Of a stretch of DNA of 64,000 nt, positions 26,612 through 35,495 are shown piece by piece (within the stretch, counting starts at the first letter, position 1; each line of letters starts with the position of its first letter). This DNA comes from Pilimelia anulata. Lineage in GTDB: Bacteria; Actinomycetota; Actinomycetes; Mycobacteriales; Micromonosporaceae. The notes below the pieces were generated by a model that was given only the letters and a program-made list of their open reading frames with translations, was not told where the DNA came from and did no database searches. A program made the position numbers and the translations under genes. The stretch spans positions 682,001 to 746,000 of the forward strand of contig NZ_BMQB01000001.1 of NCBI RefSeq assembly GCF_014647895.1, read 5' to 3'.

Positions 26612-27921
26612 GCCAGCCCCTCGGCGTCCGCGACGTCGGCCACTGCCGCGCCGAACAGCCGCAGCCCGGTGTCGGTCTGGGCGGCGGTGACGGTCAGCGG
26701 CGGGGACATCCGGATCGCGTTCTCGCCGGCCTCCAGCACCAGCAGCCCGCGGTGGAACGCCGCCTCCTGGACGAGGTTGGCGATCCTCCCCTCGGGGAAC
26801 TCGACGCCGAGCATCAGCCCGATGCCGCGCACGTCGCGGACCATCCGCGGGTACCGCTCGGCCAGCTCGCGCAGCCCGAGCAGCAGCGCGTCGCCGCGGG
26901 CCGTGGCGTTGGCCAGCAGGTCCTCCTCGGCGATCACCCGCAGCGTGGCCAGGCCCGCCGCGCACGGCACCGGGCTGCCGCCGTACGTCGAGCCGTGCGC
27001 CCCCGCCGGCCAGGACTCCATCAGGTCCCGCCGGGCGATGATCGCGCCCAGCGGGAGGCCGGAGGCGATGCCCTTGGCCGAGGTGAGGATGTCGGGCTCG
27101 ACGCCGAAGTGCTCGATCGCCCACATCCGGCCGGTCCGGCCCATCCCGGACTGGACCTCGTCGGCGACCAGCAGGATGCCGTACCGGTCGCAGACCTCGC
27201 GCAGCTCGCGCAGCCAGTCCGCCGGCGGGACGATGAAGCCGCCCTCGCCCTGGATCGGTTCGACGAAGACGGCGGCCACCTCGGTGGGGTCGACCTCGTA
27301 CCGGAACAGCACGTCCGTCAGGTACGACACCGGCGCCGGCGCGTACGGCGCGTGCAGGACGCCGGGCAGCAGCGGCCCGAACCCCTTGTGGTACTTCGCC
27401 TTCGACGCGGTCAGGCTGAGCGCGCCGTAGCTGCGGCCGTGGAACGCGCCGTAGAAGCTGATCGCGTACTGCCGCCCGGTGGCGTACCGGGCCAGCTTCA
27501 GCGCCCCCTCGACGGCCTCGGCGCCGGAGTTGGACAGGAACACCCGCACGGGCCCGGACATCGGCGCCGTCGCCGCCAGCGCCTCGGCCATCTGCCCGTA
27601 GATCGGCAGGTAGAAGTCCGACGCCGAGTAGTGCAGCAGCTCGGCCGCCTGCTCCTGCACGGCCGCGACGACCGTGGGGTGGGCGTGGCCGGTCGAGTTG
27701 ACGGCGATGCCGGCGTTGAAGTCGAGGAACAGGTTGCCGTCGACGTCCTCCAGCGCGCAGCCGAAGCCGCGCCGCGGCGTCATCGGGTACGCCCGGGGCA
27801 GCGACGGGCTGGTGATCGCGGCGTCCCGCTCGAGGACCAGCTTCGCCTGCGGCCCGGGTACGGGCGTGAGGAGGTCCGGCAGGGGCCGGGCCGGGTCGAA
27901 CCACGTGGGGGTAGGGGACAT
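26608..27921 (-). CDS. Class III PLP aminotransferase (GABA/ornithine type)
   Basis: 437 residues, ATG sharing one base with the stop of the dehydrogenase (TGATG). Motifs: NSGAEAVEGALKLAR, YGAFHGRSYGAL, VEPIQGEGG, LLVADEVQSGMGRTG and the PLP lysine in LTSAKGIASGLPLGA. The pattern is that of 4-aminobutyrate, 5-aminovalerate and acetylornithine transaminases. Upstream is an aldehyde dehydrogenase that could oxidise the semialdehyde product, downstream a CoA-transferase that could activate the acid. This suggests a complete omega-amino-acid breakdown route. Confidence 0.87.
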   Translation of the reverse strand: MSPTPTWFDPARPLPDLLTPVPGPQAKLVLERDAAITSPSLPRAYPMTPRRGFGCALEDVDGNLFLDFNAGIAVNSTGHAHPTVVAAVQEQAAELLHYSASDFYLPIYGQMAEALAATAPMSGPVRVFLSNSGAEAVEGALKLARYATGRQYAISFYGAFHGRSYGALSLTASKAKYHKGFGPLLPGVLHAPYAPAPVSYLTDVLFRYEVDPTEVAAVFVEPIQGEGGFIVPPADWLRELREVCDRYGILLVADEVQSGMGRTGRMWAIEHFGVEPDILTSAKGIASGLPLGAIIARRDLMESWPAGAHGSTYGGSPVPCAAGLATLRVIAEEDLLANATARGDALLLGLRELAERYPRMVRDVRGIGLMLGVEFPEGRIANLVQEAAFHRGLLVLEAGENAIRMSPPLTVTAAQTDTGLRLFGAAVADVADAEGLA

Positions 27922-29486
27922 CAGGACACCACCGTTCGGGATTGCTCGCGCATGAACTGCTGTACGTAGTAGGGGCCGCCGCCGGCCTTGCCGGTGCTGC
28001 CGGAGCCCTTCCAGCCGCCGAACGGCTGGACCCCCGGCCACGCGCCCGTGGTGGCGCCGGCCGGGCGGTTGACGTAGACGACGCCGGCCTCGATCCGGTC
28101 GAGGAACCGCTGCACCTCGGTCGGGTCGGCGGAGAAGAAGCCGGCGGTGAGGCCCAGCGGCAGGGCGTTGGCCAGGTCGAATCCCTGCTCGATGTCGTCC
28201 ACCGGGGCGACGGCGACGAGCGGCACGAACAGCTCCTCGGCCAGCAGCCGGTCGTCGGCGGGCAGGTCGGCGACCACGGTGGGCGCGACGTAGTGGCCCT
28301 CGGGGCGGCCGTCCTCGCCGCTCAGTACCCGGCCGCCGGTGACCACCCGGCCGGCCTTGGCGGCGTGCGCGACGGCGTCGGTGTACCGGTCCACGGCCGC
28401 GGCGTCGATCACGGGCCCGAGGTGGTTCTCGCGCAGGGTGGGGTCGCCGACGCCGAACGCCCCGGCGTGCGCGACCAGCCTGTCCAGGAACGCGTCGTGG
28501 ACCGCCCGCTGCACGTACACCCGGGAGCAGGCCGAGCACTTCTGCCCGCTCAGCCCGAACGCCGACCGGGCCACGCCGAGCGCCGCGGCGTCCAGGTCGG
28601 CGGCGGCGGAGACGATCGTGGCGTTCTTGCCGCCCATCTCGCAGATCGCCGGCTTGGGGTAGGCGCGCTGGAACGCCCGCAGCACCGCCATGCCGGTCTC
28701 GTACGAGCCGGTGAACGTCAGCCCGTCCACGCCGTCGTGGGCGACGATCGCCCGCCCCGGCGCGTCGTCGCCGGGCAGCAGGTGCAGTGCGCCGGCCGGC
28801 AGCCCGGCGTAGCGCAGGCACTCGACCAGCTTCGCCGCGCAGAACGAGCCCTGCAGGCTCGGCTTGAGCACCGCGGTGTTGCCGGCGACCAGCGCCGCGC
28901 CGACCGGGCCGGCCGCGAGCGCCATCGGGAAGTTGAACGGGCTGATCACCGCCCACACGCCGTGCGGGCGCAGCACGCTGCGGGTGGTCTCGCGCGCCGC
29001 GATCGTCGCCATCGGCTGGTCGAAGCCGTCGCCGTCCTCGAACTGCGCGCAGTAGTACCGGATGAGGTCGGCGGACTCCTCGACGTCACCGAGGGCCTCC
29101 AGTCGGTTCTTGCCGACCTCCAGGCTCATCAGGCCGGCCAGCTCGTTCGACCGGTCGCTGATCAGGTCGGCGGCGCGGCGCAGCAGCGCGACCCGGTCGC
29201 GCCAGGGCGTCGCCGCCCAGGCGGGGGCGGCCGCCCGGGCGGCGGCGACGGCGTCGGCGACGTCGCGGTCCGTCGCGCCGACGACGTCGCCGAGGACGAG
29301 CCGTACGTCGTTGGGGCTGGTCACGCGGTGCACGGGGCCGCCGGTGCGCGCGGCGCCGTCGACGATCGGCGTCACGGTGCCGCCGAGCCAGCCGCGGGCG
29401 CGGGTGACGCCCTCCTCGTACGCCTCGTGCAGTACCTCATGGTCCGCCGACAAGGTGGCATAAGTAACGCGGAAACGGGCAGTCAC
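27921..29486 (-). CDS. Aldehyde dehydrogenase, PruA/RocA-like
   Basis: 521 residues. The start is GTG 29486, because GAGGAGG lies 6 bases upstream; a TTG two codons earlier would touch that site. The NAD-binding and catalytic motifs are complete: SPFNFPMALAAGP, LTFTGSYETG, the general base in CEMGGKN, and the nucleophile Cys in GQKCSACSR. The closest family pattern is 1-pyrroline-5-carboxylate (glutamate semialdehyde) dehydrogenase, but the operon context with two class III transaminases leaves room for another semialdehyde. First gene of the operon. Confidence 0.85.
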   Translation of the reverse strand: MTARFRVTYATLSADHEVLHEAYEEGVTRARGWLGGTVTPIVDGAARTGGPVHRVTSPNDVRLVLGDVVGATDRDVADAVAAARAAAPAWAATPWRDRVALLRRAADLISDRSNELAGLMSLEVGKNRLEALGDVEESADLIRYYCAQFEDGDGFDQPMATIAARETTRSVLRPHGVWAVISPFNFPMALAAGPVGAALVAGNTAVLKPSLQGSFCAAKLVECLRYAGLPAGALHLLPGDDAPGRAIVAHDGVDGLTFTGSYETGMAVLRAFQRAYPKPAICEMGGKNATIVSAAADLDAAALGVARSAFGLSGQKCSACSRVYVQRAVHDAFLDRLVAHAGAFGVGDPTLRENHLGPVIDAAAVDRYTDAVAHAAKAGRVVTGGRVLSGEDGRPEGHYVAPTVVADLPADDRLLAEELFVPLVAVAPVDDIEQGFDLANALPLGLTAGFFSADPTEVQRFLDRIEAGVVYVNRPAGATTGAWPGVQPFGGWKGSGSTGKAGGGPYYVQQFMREQSRTVVS

Positions 29487-29525
29487 CGGCAACCTCCTCG
29501 ATGCGGGATGTGCGTCCAGTCTCCC

Positions 29526-29598
29526 GGAGAAGAACCTTCAACTCAACGTTAGTACGGAAAATTCTCCGGTGCAGTTGACGTTTGTCAGGAGAACCTTC
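29526..29598 (-). promoter_or_regulatory. Repeat-rich candidate operator of the dehydrogenase operon
   Basis: The block is AT-rich against its surroundings. AGAACCTTC occurs at 29531-29539 and 29590-29598. ACGTTaGTacGG (29546-29557) recurs as ACGTTtGTcaGG (29578-29589), 32 bases apart, about three helical turns. The near palindrome GGAAAATTCTCC (29556-29567) lies between. It sits 40-110 bases upstream of the operon start, the place for promoter and regulator binding. Confidence 0.4.
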
Positions 29599-29983
29599 GT
29601 CCCTGTTTCGCATGTGTACCGAAGCGGGGTGCGACGGTCGGCCACTCCGCGACGGCTCGCGGCGGTGACCGCCGCCCGCCGCGCCGCCGTACCCGTTCGC
29701 TGCGTCGTGCGCGGTCCGCCGCCGCGGCTCGGTCGGCTGGCGGCCGGTCCGCGGTGGCGATGCCAGTGGAGCAGCCGGCGGCGGCCCGCGCAGCCCCGAT
29801 TGCGGTGATCATGTCGAACGGACCCGGATTCGGCGCCGAACGGCGTCCGCTCGACTTGATCACCGGGTTCGGGATGGATCGCGGCCGGCGCAGTCGGCAG
29901 ACTGGGCGCACCCGGCGGGTGGTCCGCCGGCGGGCAACGGGCGCCGGCCGCGGGTCGACCGGCGCGAGGCAGGGGAGGGTGTC
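29599..29983. other. Intergenic remainder before the MBL gene
   Basis: Together with the operator block this makes a 497-base gap between divergent genes. No coding potential beyond GC-driven open frames. GC drops at 29810-29890, where a promoter for the MBL gene may lie; no clear box was found. Confidence 0.4.
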
Positions 29984-30943
29984 GTGGGCAAGCCGTTCGC
30001 GTCGTCGGCCGATCTGGACGCGAAGACCGAGACGCTGGAGGTGCTCGCCGACGGGGTGTACGCCCTGACCGCAGAGGGCGACCCCAACGTCGGCGCGGTC
30101 GAGGGCGAGGACTTCGTCGTCGCGTTCGAGGCCAGGGCCACCCCGGCCGCCGCCCGGGACTGGCTCGCGGTACTGCGGGAGCACACCGACAAGCCGGTCC
30201 GGTACCTGGTCCTCTCCCACTACCACGCCGTCCGGGTGCTCGGCGCCAGCGCTTTCGACGCCGACGTGATCATCGCCCACGAGCGCACCCGGGAGCTGAT
30301 CGAGGAGCGCGGAGCGCAGGACTGGGCCAGCGAGTACGCCCGCATGCCCCGGCTGTTCCGCGACCCGGCCGGCATCCCCGGCCTCACCCGCCCGGACGTG
30401 ACGTTCACCGACCTGCTCCGGATCGACCTGGGCGGCGACCGCGGCCCGCTGGAACTGCGCCACTGCGGCCGCGGCCACACCGCCGGCGACATCGTCGCCT
30501 GGCTGCCCCGGCAGCGGGTGCTGTTCGCCGGCGACCTGGTCGAGGCGCGGGCCGCCCTGTACACCGGCGACGCCTTCCACGCCGACTGGTCCGCCGGCAC
30601 GCTGGACGCCGTCGCCGCCCTCGGCGCCGAGACGCTGGTGGGCGGGCGCGGCGCGGTCAGCCGGGGCGCCGACGAGGTGGCCGCCGCGATCGGCCAGACC
30701 CGCGACTTCCTGCTGGTCATGCGCGACCGCGTGGGCGCGGTGCACGCCCGCGGCGGCACGCTCGCCGAGGCGTTCGCCGCGACCCACGCCGCGCTCGCGC
30801 CGACCTACGGCGCGTGGCCGATCTTCGAGCACTGCCTGCCGTTCAACGTCCAGCGGCTGTGGGACGAGCTGGACGGCGTCGACTGGCCGCGGATCTGGAC
30901 GCCGGAGCGCGACCGCGAGGTGTGGGATCGGCTGCAGGGATGA
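29984..30943 (+). CDS. MBL-fold metallo-hydrolase with variant HYHAVR motif
   Basis: 319 residues, GTG with GGGGAGGG 4 bases upstream. The metallo-beta-lactamase order is visible: LSHYHAVRVLG at the first metal motif, HCGRGHTAGDIVAWLP at the second His, and VLFAGDLVE for the bridging Asp. The usual HxHxDH reads HYHAVR, so the Asp and third His are missing; I recall the same variant in proteobacterial relatives, so it marks a subfamily rather than damage. Its stop overlaps the start of an FAD monooxygenase, so the two probably act on the same compound. Confidence 0.78.
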   Translation: MGKPFASSADLDAKTETLEVLADGVYALTAEGDPNVGAVEGEDFVVAFEARATPAAARDWLAVLREHTDKPVRYLVLSHYHAVRVLGASAFDADVIIAHERTRELIEERGAQDWASEYARMPRLFRDPAGIPGLTRPDVTFTDLLRIDLGGDRGPLELRHCGRGHTAGDIVAWLPRQRVLFAGDLVEARAALYTGDAFHADWSAGTLDAVAALGAETLVGGRGAVSRGADEVAAAIGQTRDFLLVMRDRVGAVHARGGTLAEAFAATHAALAPTYGAWPIFEHCLPFNVQRLWDELDGVDWPRIWTPERDREVWDRLQG

Positions 30944-32682
30944 CCGCCCCGCCGCCCGCCCCGGTCGTCGTGGTGGGCAACGGCCCGGTCGGGCAGACGA
31001 CCGCGCTGCTGCTGGCCCGCTGGGGCGTACCCAGCATCGTCGTCGACGCGCGGCCGGCCAGGGCCGCGATCGGCTCGCGGGCGATCTGCCAGGCGCGCGA
31101 CGTCCTCGACATCTGGGCGGCCGTCGGGGCCGGGCGGCGGATCGCGGCCGAGGGCGTCACCTGGACGACCGCCCGCACGTACCACCGGGGCCGGGAGCTG
31201 GCCGCCTGGTCGTTCGTGGACCACGGCCGCTCGCCGCTGCCGCCGATGGTGAACATCTCCCAGTCCCGCACCGAACAGGTCCTCGCCGAGCGGGTCGCCG
31301 CCGGCCCGCTGATCGACGAGCGGTGGTCGCACGAGGTCACCGACATCGCGCAGGACGCCGCCGGCGTCACGCTCACCTGCGCCACGCCGGCCGGCCCGGT
31401 CCTCCTGCGCGCCGGGTACGCGGTGCTCGCCGCCGGGGCGCACAGCCGGCCGCTGCGCGAGCGGCTCGACGTGGACTTCGCCGGCGAGTCGTACGACGAC
31501 CGGTTCCTCATCTGCGACATCCGCGCGGACCTGCCGGACCGGCGCACCGAGCGGCGGTTCCACTTCGACCCGCCGGGCCACGCCGACCGGCAGGTGCTCG
31601 TGCACCCGTGCCCCGACCGCACGTACCGGATCGACTGGCAGGTGCCGCCCGACTTCGACGCCGACGCCGATGCCGCCTCGGGCGGGCTGGACCGGCGGGT
31701 CCGCTCGATCGTCGGCGACGTCCCGGCCGAGGTGGTGTGGCGGACGGTGTACCGGTTCCACGCCCGCTGCGCCGACCGGCTCCGGGTCGGCCGGGTGCTG
31801 CTGGCGGGGGACTGCGCCCACCTGGTCGCGCCGTTCGGCGCGCGGGGCCTCAACTCCGGCGTACCGGACGCCGAGAACGCCGCCTGGAAGCTCGCGTTCG
31901 TGCTGCGCGGCTGGGCGCCGCCGGAGCTGCTGGCCAGCTTCGACGCCGAGCGCCGCGCCGCCGCCCTGGAGAACCTGGCGGTCACCGGGGCCACGATGCG
32001 CTTCCTCGCCCCGCAGAACCCGGCGGACGAGCGCCGCCGTCGGGACATCCTCGACCGGGCCCGGACCGACCCGGACGCGCGCCGGCTCATCGACTCGGGG
32101 CGGTTCGCCGAGCCGTTCTGGTACGTCGACTCACCGCTGACCACCCCGGACCCGGACCGCCCGTTCCCGGGGCGGCCGCCGCGCGGCCACCCGCCGGCCG
32201 TGGCGCCGGGGGTCCTCGTCCCGGACGCGCCGATCCGCCGCCCGGCCGCCGCGGGCGTACCGGGCGCCGCGTACCTCGGCGCCGCCGCCGGCTTCCCCGG
32301 TGGATCGGGTGACCCGCCCGGTCCCGGGGGCTCCGGCGGGTGGGGAGATCCCGTCGACCGGGCGGGCCCCGCCGGGCCCACCGGTGACAGCGGTTGGCTG
32401 CGGGGGATCGTGCGGGACGGCATCCTGCTGCTCACGACCGACGGCATCACCGCGGACGCCGTCGCGGGCGAGCTGGCCGGCCTCGCCGCGCCGATCCGGG
32501 TGCTGCCGCTGGCGGCGATCGACCCCGGCGGCGACGTCGCCGCCGCGCTGGGCGCGCGGCCCGGCGAGGTGTGGCTGATCCGCCCGGACGGCCACCTGGG
32601 CGCGGTCCTCACCCGGCCGCGGGAGGGCGCGGCCCGGGCCGCGGTCCGCCGCGTCCTCGGCTATCCGAGCGGACCGACATGA
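30940..32682 (+). CDS. FAD-dependent aromatic monooxygenase (group A)
   Basis: 580 residues, ATG in a 4-base ATGA overlap with the MBL gene. N-terminal Rossmann FAD loop VVGNGPVGQTTALLLARWG, and the second FAD motif GDCAHLVAPFGARGLNSG. The final 180 residues form the thioredoxin-like domain of the phenol/3-(3-hydroxyphenyl)propionate hydroxylase (PheA/MhpA) group, interrupted by a glycine/proline-rich linker near residues 445-485. NAD(P)H-driven ring hydroxylation is likely; substrate unknown. Confidence 0.85.
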   Translation: MTAPPPAPVVVVGNGPVGQTTALLLARWGVPSIVVDARPARAAIGSRAICQARDVLDIWAAVGAGRRIAAEGVTWTTARTYHRGRELAAWSFVDHGRSPLPPMVNISQSRTEQVLAERVAAGPLIDERWSHEVTDIAQDAAGVTLTCATPAGPVLLRAGYAVLAAGAHSRPLRERLDVDFAGESYDDRFLICDIRADLPDRRTERRFHFDPPGHADRQVLVHPCPDRTYRIDWQVPPDFDADADAASGGLDRRVRSIVGDVPAEVVWRTVYRFHARCADRLRVGRVLLAGDCAHLVAPFGARGLNSGVPDAENAAWKLAFVLRGWAPPELLASFDAERRAAALENLAVTGATMRFLAPQNPADERRRRDILDRARTDPDARRLIDSGRFAEPFWYVDSPLTTPDPDRPFPGRPPRGHPPAVAPGVLVPDAPIRRPAAAGVPGAAYLGAAAGFPGGSGDPPGPGGSGGWGDPVDRAGPAGPTGDSGWLRGIVRDGILLLTTDGITADAVAGELAGLAAPIRVLPLAAIDPGGDVAAALGARPGEVWLIRPDGHLGAVLTRPREGAARAAVRRVLGYPSGPT

Positions 32683-32795
32683 GGGCCACGAGGCCCGCGG
32701 TTGCGGCAGCCGCGGGCGACGGTTGCCGCGCCGCGCGCGGCGGGACGGCGGGGGCGCCGTGACCGGACACATCGGTGGGTCGGCAGAATCGGGTC

Positions 32796-33059
32796 ATGGT
32801 GAGATGGGAGTACGCGCGGCTCGAGTATCGCGCCGCCGGCACACTGGGCACCGACAAGCACATGGACTGGACGGCGACGTTCCACCACCCGGGCGGCGTC
32901 GGCCGCTGGGGTACCGACGAGCGGTTCAACGACCTGGCGCACCTCAACCGGGCGGGCGCGGACGGCTGGCAGGCGTACGACCGGACGGTGCTCTACCTGC
33001 CGCACGAGCCGCACCGGCTGCTGAGCGTCACCTATTCGCTGCGCCGCCAGCTCGGCTGA
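32796..33059 (+). CDS. Small hypothetical protein
   Basis: 87 residues from ATG 32796 (VRWEYARLEYRAAG...). Charged and aromatic, no cysteines, no signal. Residues WEYARLEY and AHLNRAGADGWQAYDRTV resemble small DUF4177-like proteins, where a strand is followed by LNxLGxxGWE; that similarity is tentative. Confidence 0.55.
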   Translation: MVRWEYARLEYRAAGTLGTDKHMDWTATFHHPGGVGRWGTDERFNDLAHLNRAGADGWQAYDRTVLYLPHEPHRLLSVTYSLRRQLG

Positions 33060-33071
33060 CCACGCCGTGGT

Positions 33072-33100
33072 CGGGGTGGGGCGCGCCGCGCCCCACCCCG
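33072..33100. terminator. Bidirectional terminator between convergent genes
   Basis: Perfect 13-bp stem: CGGGGTGGGGCGC (33072-33084) with 33088-33100, loop GCC. It begins 13 bases after the + strand stop and ends 7 bases before the - strand stop. Confidence 0.85.
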
Positions 33101-33106
33101 CACCGG

Positions 33107-34657
33107 TCACATCGTGGTGTTGTGGTCGTGCAGGCCGCCGGCGTCGGCCGACGGCTTCGTCGTACCCGAGGCCGGGCCGGTGAGCGGGCGGCCGATGCTG
33201 CTGGTGTCGAACGCGTACGTGTGCACCGCGTGCGCGACCGCGCCGGCCATTTCCTTCAGGCCGCGGCGGTTGATGTTGGACAGGTCGTCGCACGCCTGGT
33301 GGTAGCACTTGTCGTACGCCTCGCCGGCCCGGCCGCCGTAGACCTTCGCCTCCTCCGCGGTCTTGATGCCCTCCGCGCCGGTGGCCAGGCCGCCGGACGG
33401 GATGTCCACACCCGCGGCGATGAACGGACCGTAGTCGCTGCGCCCGGAGAACGGCGTCTCCGCGCTCGCCAGCTTCTGCGACTTGAAGTAGTCGTGGAAC
33501 AGCTTCTCGATCGCGCCGGAGCCCTTCGGGCCGGGCGCCGAGCCGGTGCCCGGCGGGAACGCGGAGTTGTCGCCGTCGTAGACGAACCGGACGTAGTTCG
33601 GCGAGCCGATCATGTCGAAGTTCAGGTACAGCGCCAGCTTCTTGCGGTCGGCGGCGGGGAGCTGGGCGACGTAGTGCGTCGACCCGACCAGGCCGGCCTC
33701 CTCGGCCGCCCACAGCGCGAACCGGACCTTGTTCTTCACCTTCGTCCCCTGCAGCCGCTGCGCGACCTCCAGGATCGTCGCGGCGCCCGAGCCGTTGTCG
33801 TTGATCCCCGGCCCGGCCTCGACGGAGTCCAGGTGCGCGCCGGCCATGACGACGTTGTTCGGGTCGCCGTCGGGCGACTCGGCGATGAGGTTCGCGGTGC
33901 TGGAGTCCCACCGCTTGGTGTCCGCGCGCAGGTGCAGCGCGAGCCCGTTCGGCACGGCCGCGACCAGGGCGGCGCCGACCTCCTTGGTGACCCCGGCCAC
34001 CGGGAACTCGGGGCGGAAGTCGTTGCCCAGCGTGCCGGCCAGCTCACCGGGCACGTTGTTGATCACGACGACGCCGACCGCGCCGGCCGCGAGCGCGTGG
34101 GTCGCCTTGAGGGCGAAGGTGCACTCGCCGCGCTGGACGATCGCGATCGTGCCCTTGGTGGGCGCCGCGAAGTCGGTCGCCGCGCAGCCGAGCGGCGAGC
34201 CCGCCGGCAGCGTGGCCGGGGCGTGCACGTCGCCGCTGCCGGAGTAGCTGAGCAGGTGGTGCGGGATCGCCGCCGCCGGCTCCGGGCTCTCCCGGCGCAG
34301 CACCGAGGGGCTGTTCTCCTGGTATTTGCGGAACGCCAGCGTCTGCCGGACCACCCGGTAGCCGGCCTGCCGGAACGCCAGCTCGGCGTAGTTGACGGAC
34401 ACGTCGTAGCCGCGGGTGCCGGCCGCCCGGGTGTTGCCGTTGGCCTTCGCGATGCCGTCCAGCACCTTGAGCCGGTTGATGATGTTCTGGACCGTCACTG
34501 CCTTGCGCAGGGCGGCGGAGTCCGGCGGCCCGGCGGCCGCGGGAGCGGCGAGGAACGGTACGCCCAGCAGGGCTGCGGCGATGCCGGCGACTGCGGTCCG
34601 TCGCCTGCCGGTTGCGATCGGCAATCTGTTCGCGTGCACAAGTGCGCCTTTCTTCAC
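33107..34657 (-). CDS. Secreted M28 family aminopeptidase
   Basis: 516 residues, GTG start, signal peptide ending near AAPAAAG. The zinc-peptidase motifs are present in order: AGAHLDSV, GINDNGSGAA, AAEEAGLVGS, NFDMIGS and CYHQACDD. A PA (protease-associated) domain is inserted between residues about 140 and 260 (GTIAIVQRGECTFALKATHA). It belongs to the aminopeptidase S/Y group that cleaves N-terminal hydrophobic residues outside the cell. Confidence 0.88.
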   Translation of the reverse strand: MKKGALVHANRLPIATGRRRTAVAGIAAALLGVPFLAAPAAAGPPDSAALRKAVTVQNIINRLKVLDGIAKANGNTRAAGTRGYDVSVNYAELAFRQAGYRVVRQTLAFRKYQENSPSVLRRESPEPAAAIPHHLLSYSGSGDVHAPATLPAGSPLGCAATDFAAPTKGTIAIVQRGECTFALKATHALAAGAVGVVVINNVPGELAGTLGNDFRPEFPVAGVTKEVGAALVAAVPNGLALHLRADTKRWDSSTANLIAESPDGDPNNVVMAGAHLDSVEAGPGINDNGSGAATILEVAQRLQGTKVKNKVRFALWAAEEAGLVGSTHYVAQLPAADRKKLALYLNFDMIGSPNYVRFVYDGDNSAFPPGTGSAPGPKGSGAIEKLFHDYFKSQKLASAETPFSGRSDYGPFIAAGVDIPSGGLATGAEGIKTAEEAKVYGGRAGEAYDKCYHQACDDLSNINRRGLKEMAGAVAHAVHTYAFDTSSIGRPLTGPASGTTKPSADAGGLHDHNTTM

Positions 34658-34855
34658 GATGCGTCGCTCCGACCACTCCGATGCGTTGCGGGCACGGGCG
34701 CGGTGGGAGCCTCCCCAGGGACGCGCCGACGGTCCGGATCGGCCGTCGGCGATGTTCTGTGGAGTCTGGCACGGAAGAGGCCGGTCCAGAGTGGTCCGGC
34801 GGCGGGGAAATTTTCCGCCCCCGCCCGGGTGCCACCCGGGCGCGAGCGCGGCGGC

Positions 34856-35161
34856 TCAGCCGGTGATCTCGGTGACGACCTCGCCCGTGCTGCGGGAGAA
34901 GCGCACGTCGGGCGTGCCGAACCGGGCGGCGCCGTCGGCCCGCAGCGCGACCGCCGGACCGGCCTCGTACGCGGCGAACGCCGACGCCGACGGGAACAGG
35001 TAGCGCACCTCCACGGTCCGCTCGTCCAGCGTGATCACCCGCGCCTCGGCGGCGCCGGCGGCGACCACGTCCGCCGCGTGGCCGTCGGCGAGCCAGCTCA
35101 GGTAGTCGCGGCGGCGCTCCGGCAGCTCGAACTCCGCGCGCACGGTGTAGGCGAACGTCAT
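34856..35161 (-). CDS. DUF4286-like small protein
   Basis: 101 residues (MTFAYTVRAEFELPERRRDYLSWL...). The plan matches the DUF4286 dimeric alpha-beta barrel group: a strand, then a WLADGHAADVVAAGAAEARV helix-strand, then VEVRYLFPSASAFAAYE. Function unknown. RBS GGGAGATCGCC lies just upstream of ATG 35161. Confidence 0.6.
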   Translation of the reverse strand: MTFAYTVRAEFELPERRRDYLSWLADGHAADVVAAGAAEARVITLDERTVEVRYLFPSASAFAAYEAGPAVALRADGAARFGTPDVRFSRSTGEVVTEITG

Positions 35162-35495
35162 GGCGATCTCCCCTGGTCGGGCCGCGTCCGGGCGGCCGGC
35201 GCGGCCCGCCCCGGCGGTGGGCGGAACCGGCGCGAATGTCGGTCGGCTGTGGGATCCTACGGCCATGGCGCCGCACGCGAGAGGGACGCTGCCCGGTCCG
35301 ACCCCGCCCGGCGCCCGGGCGGCGGGCCCGGACCCGGCCCGCGGCGCCCGGCGGGCGTCACTGAACGTGACGGGGATCACGCCGACCGATGCGCCGCCCG
35401 CGCCGAACCCGACGCGCTCCGTACCGGGGCCGGCGTCCACGACCCGAGCGGCCGGCGCCGGCGGTCGGGCGGATCGACGGCGGGGGGAGTAGCCG
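35162..35495. other. 334-base gap between divergent genes
   Basis: No gene I can support. The only notable element is a dyad CGTCAC-tgaac-GTGACG at 35356-35372, a possible operator shared by the two flanking genes. A 75-codon frame from ATG 35265 is low-complexity Pro/Ala/Arg with no ribosome binding site. Confidence 0.4.

Noticed and set aside
35265..35492. A 75-codon ORF in the gap before the Rossmann protein
   Set aside because: Low-complexity Pro/Ala/Arg sequence with no ribosome binding site.
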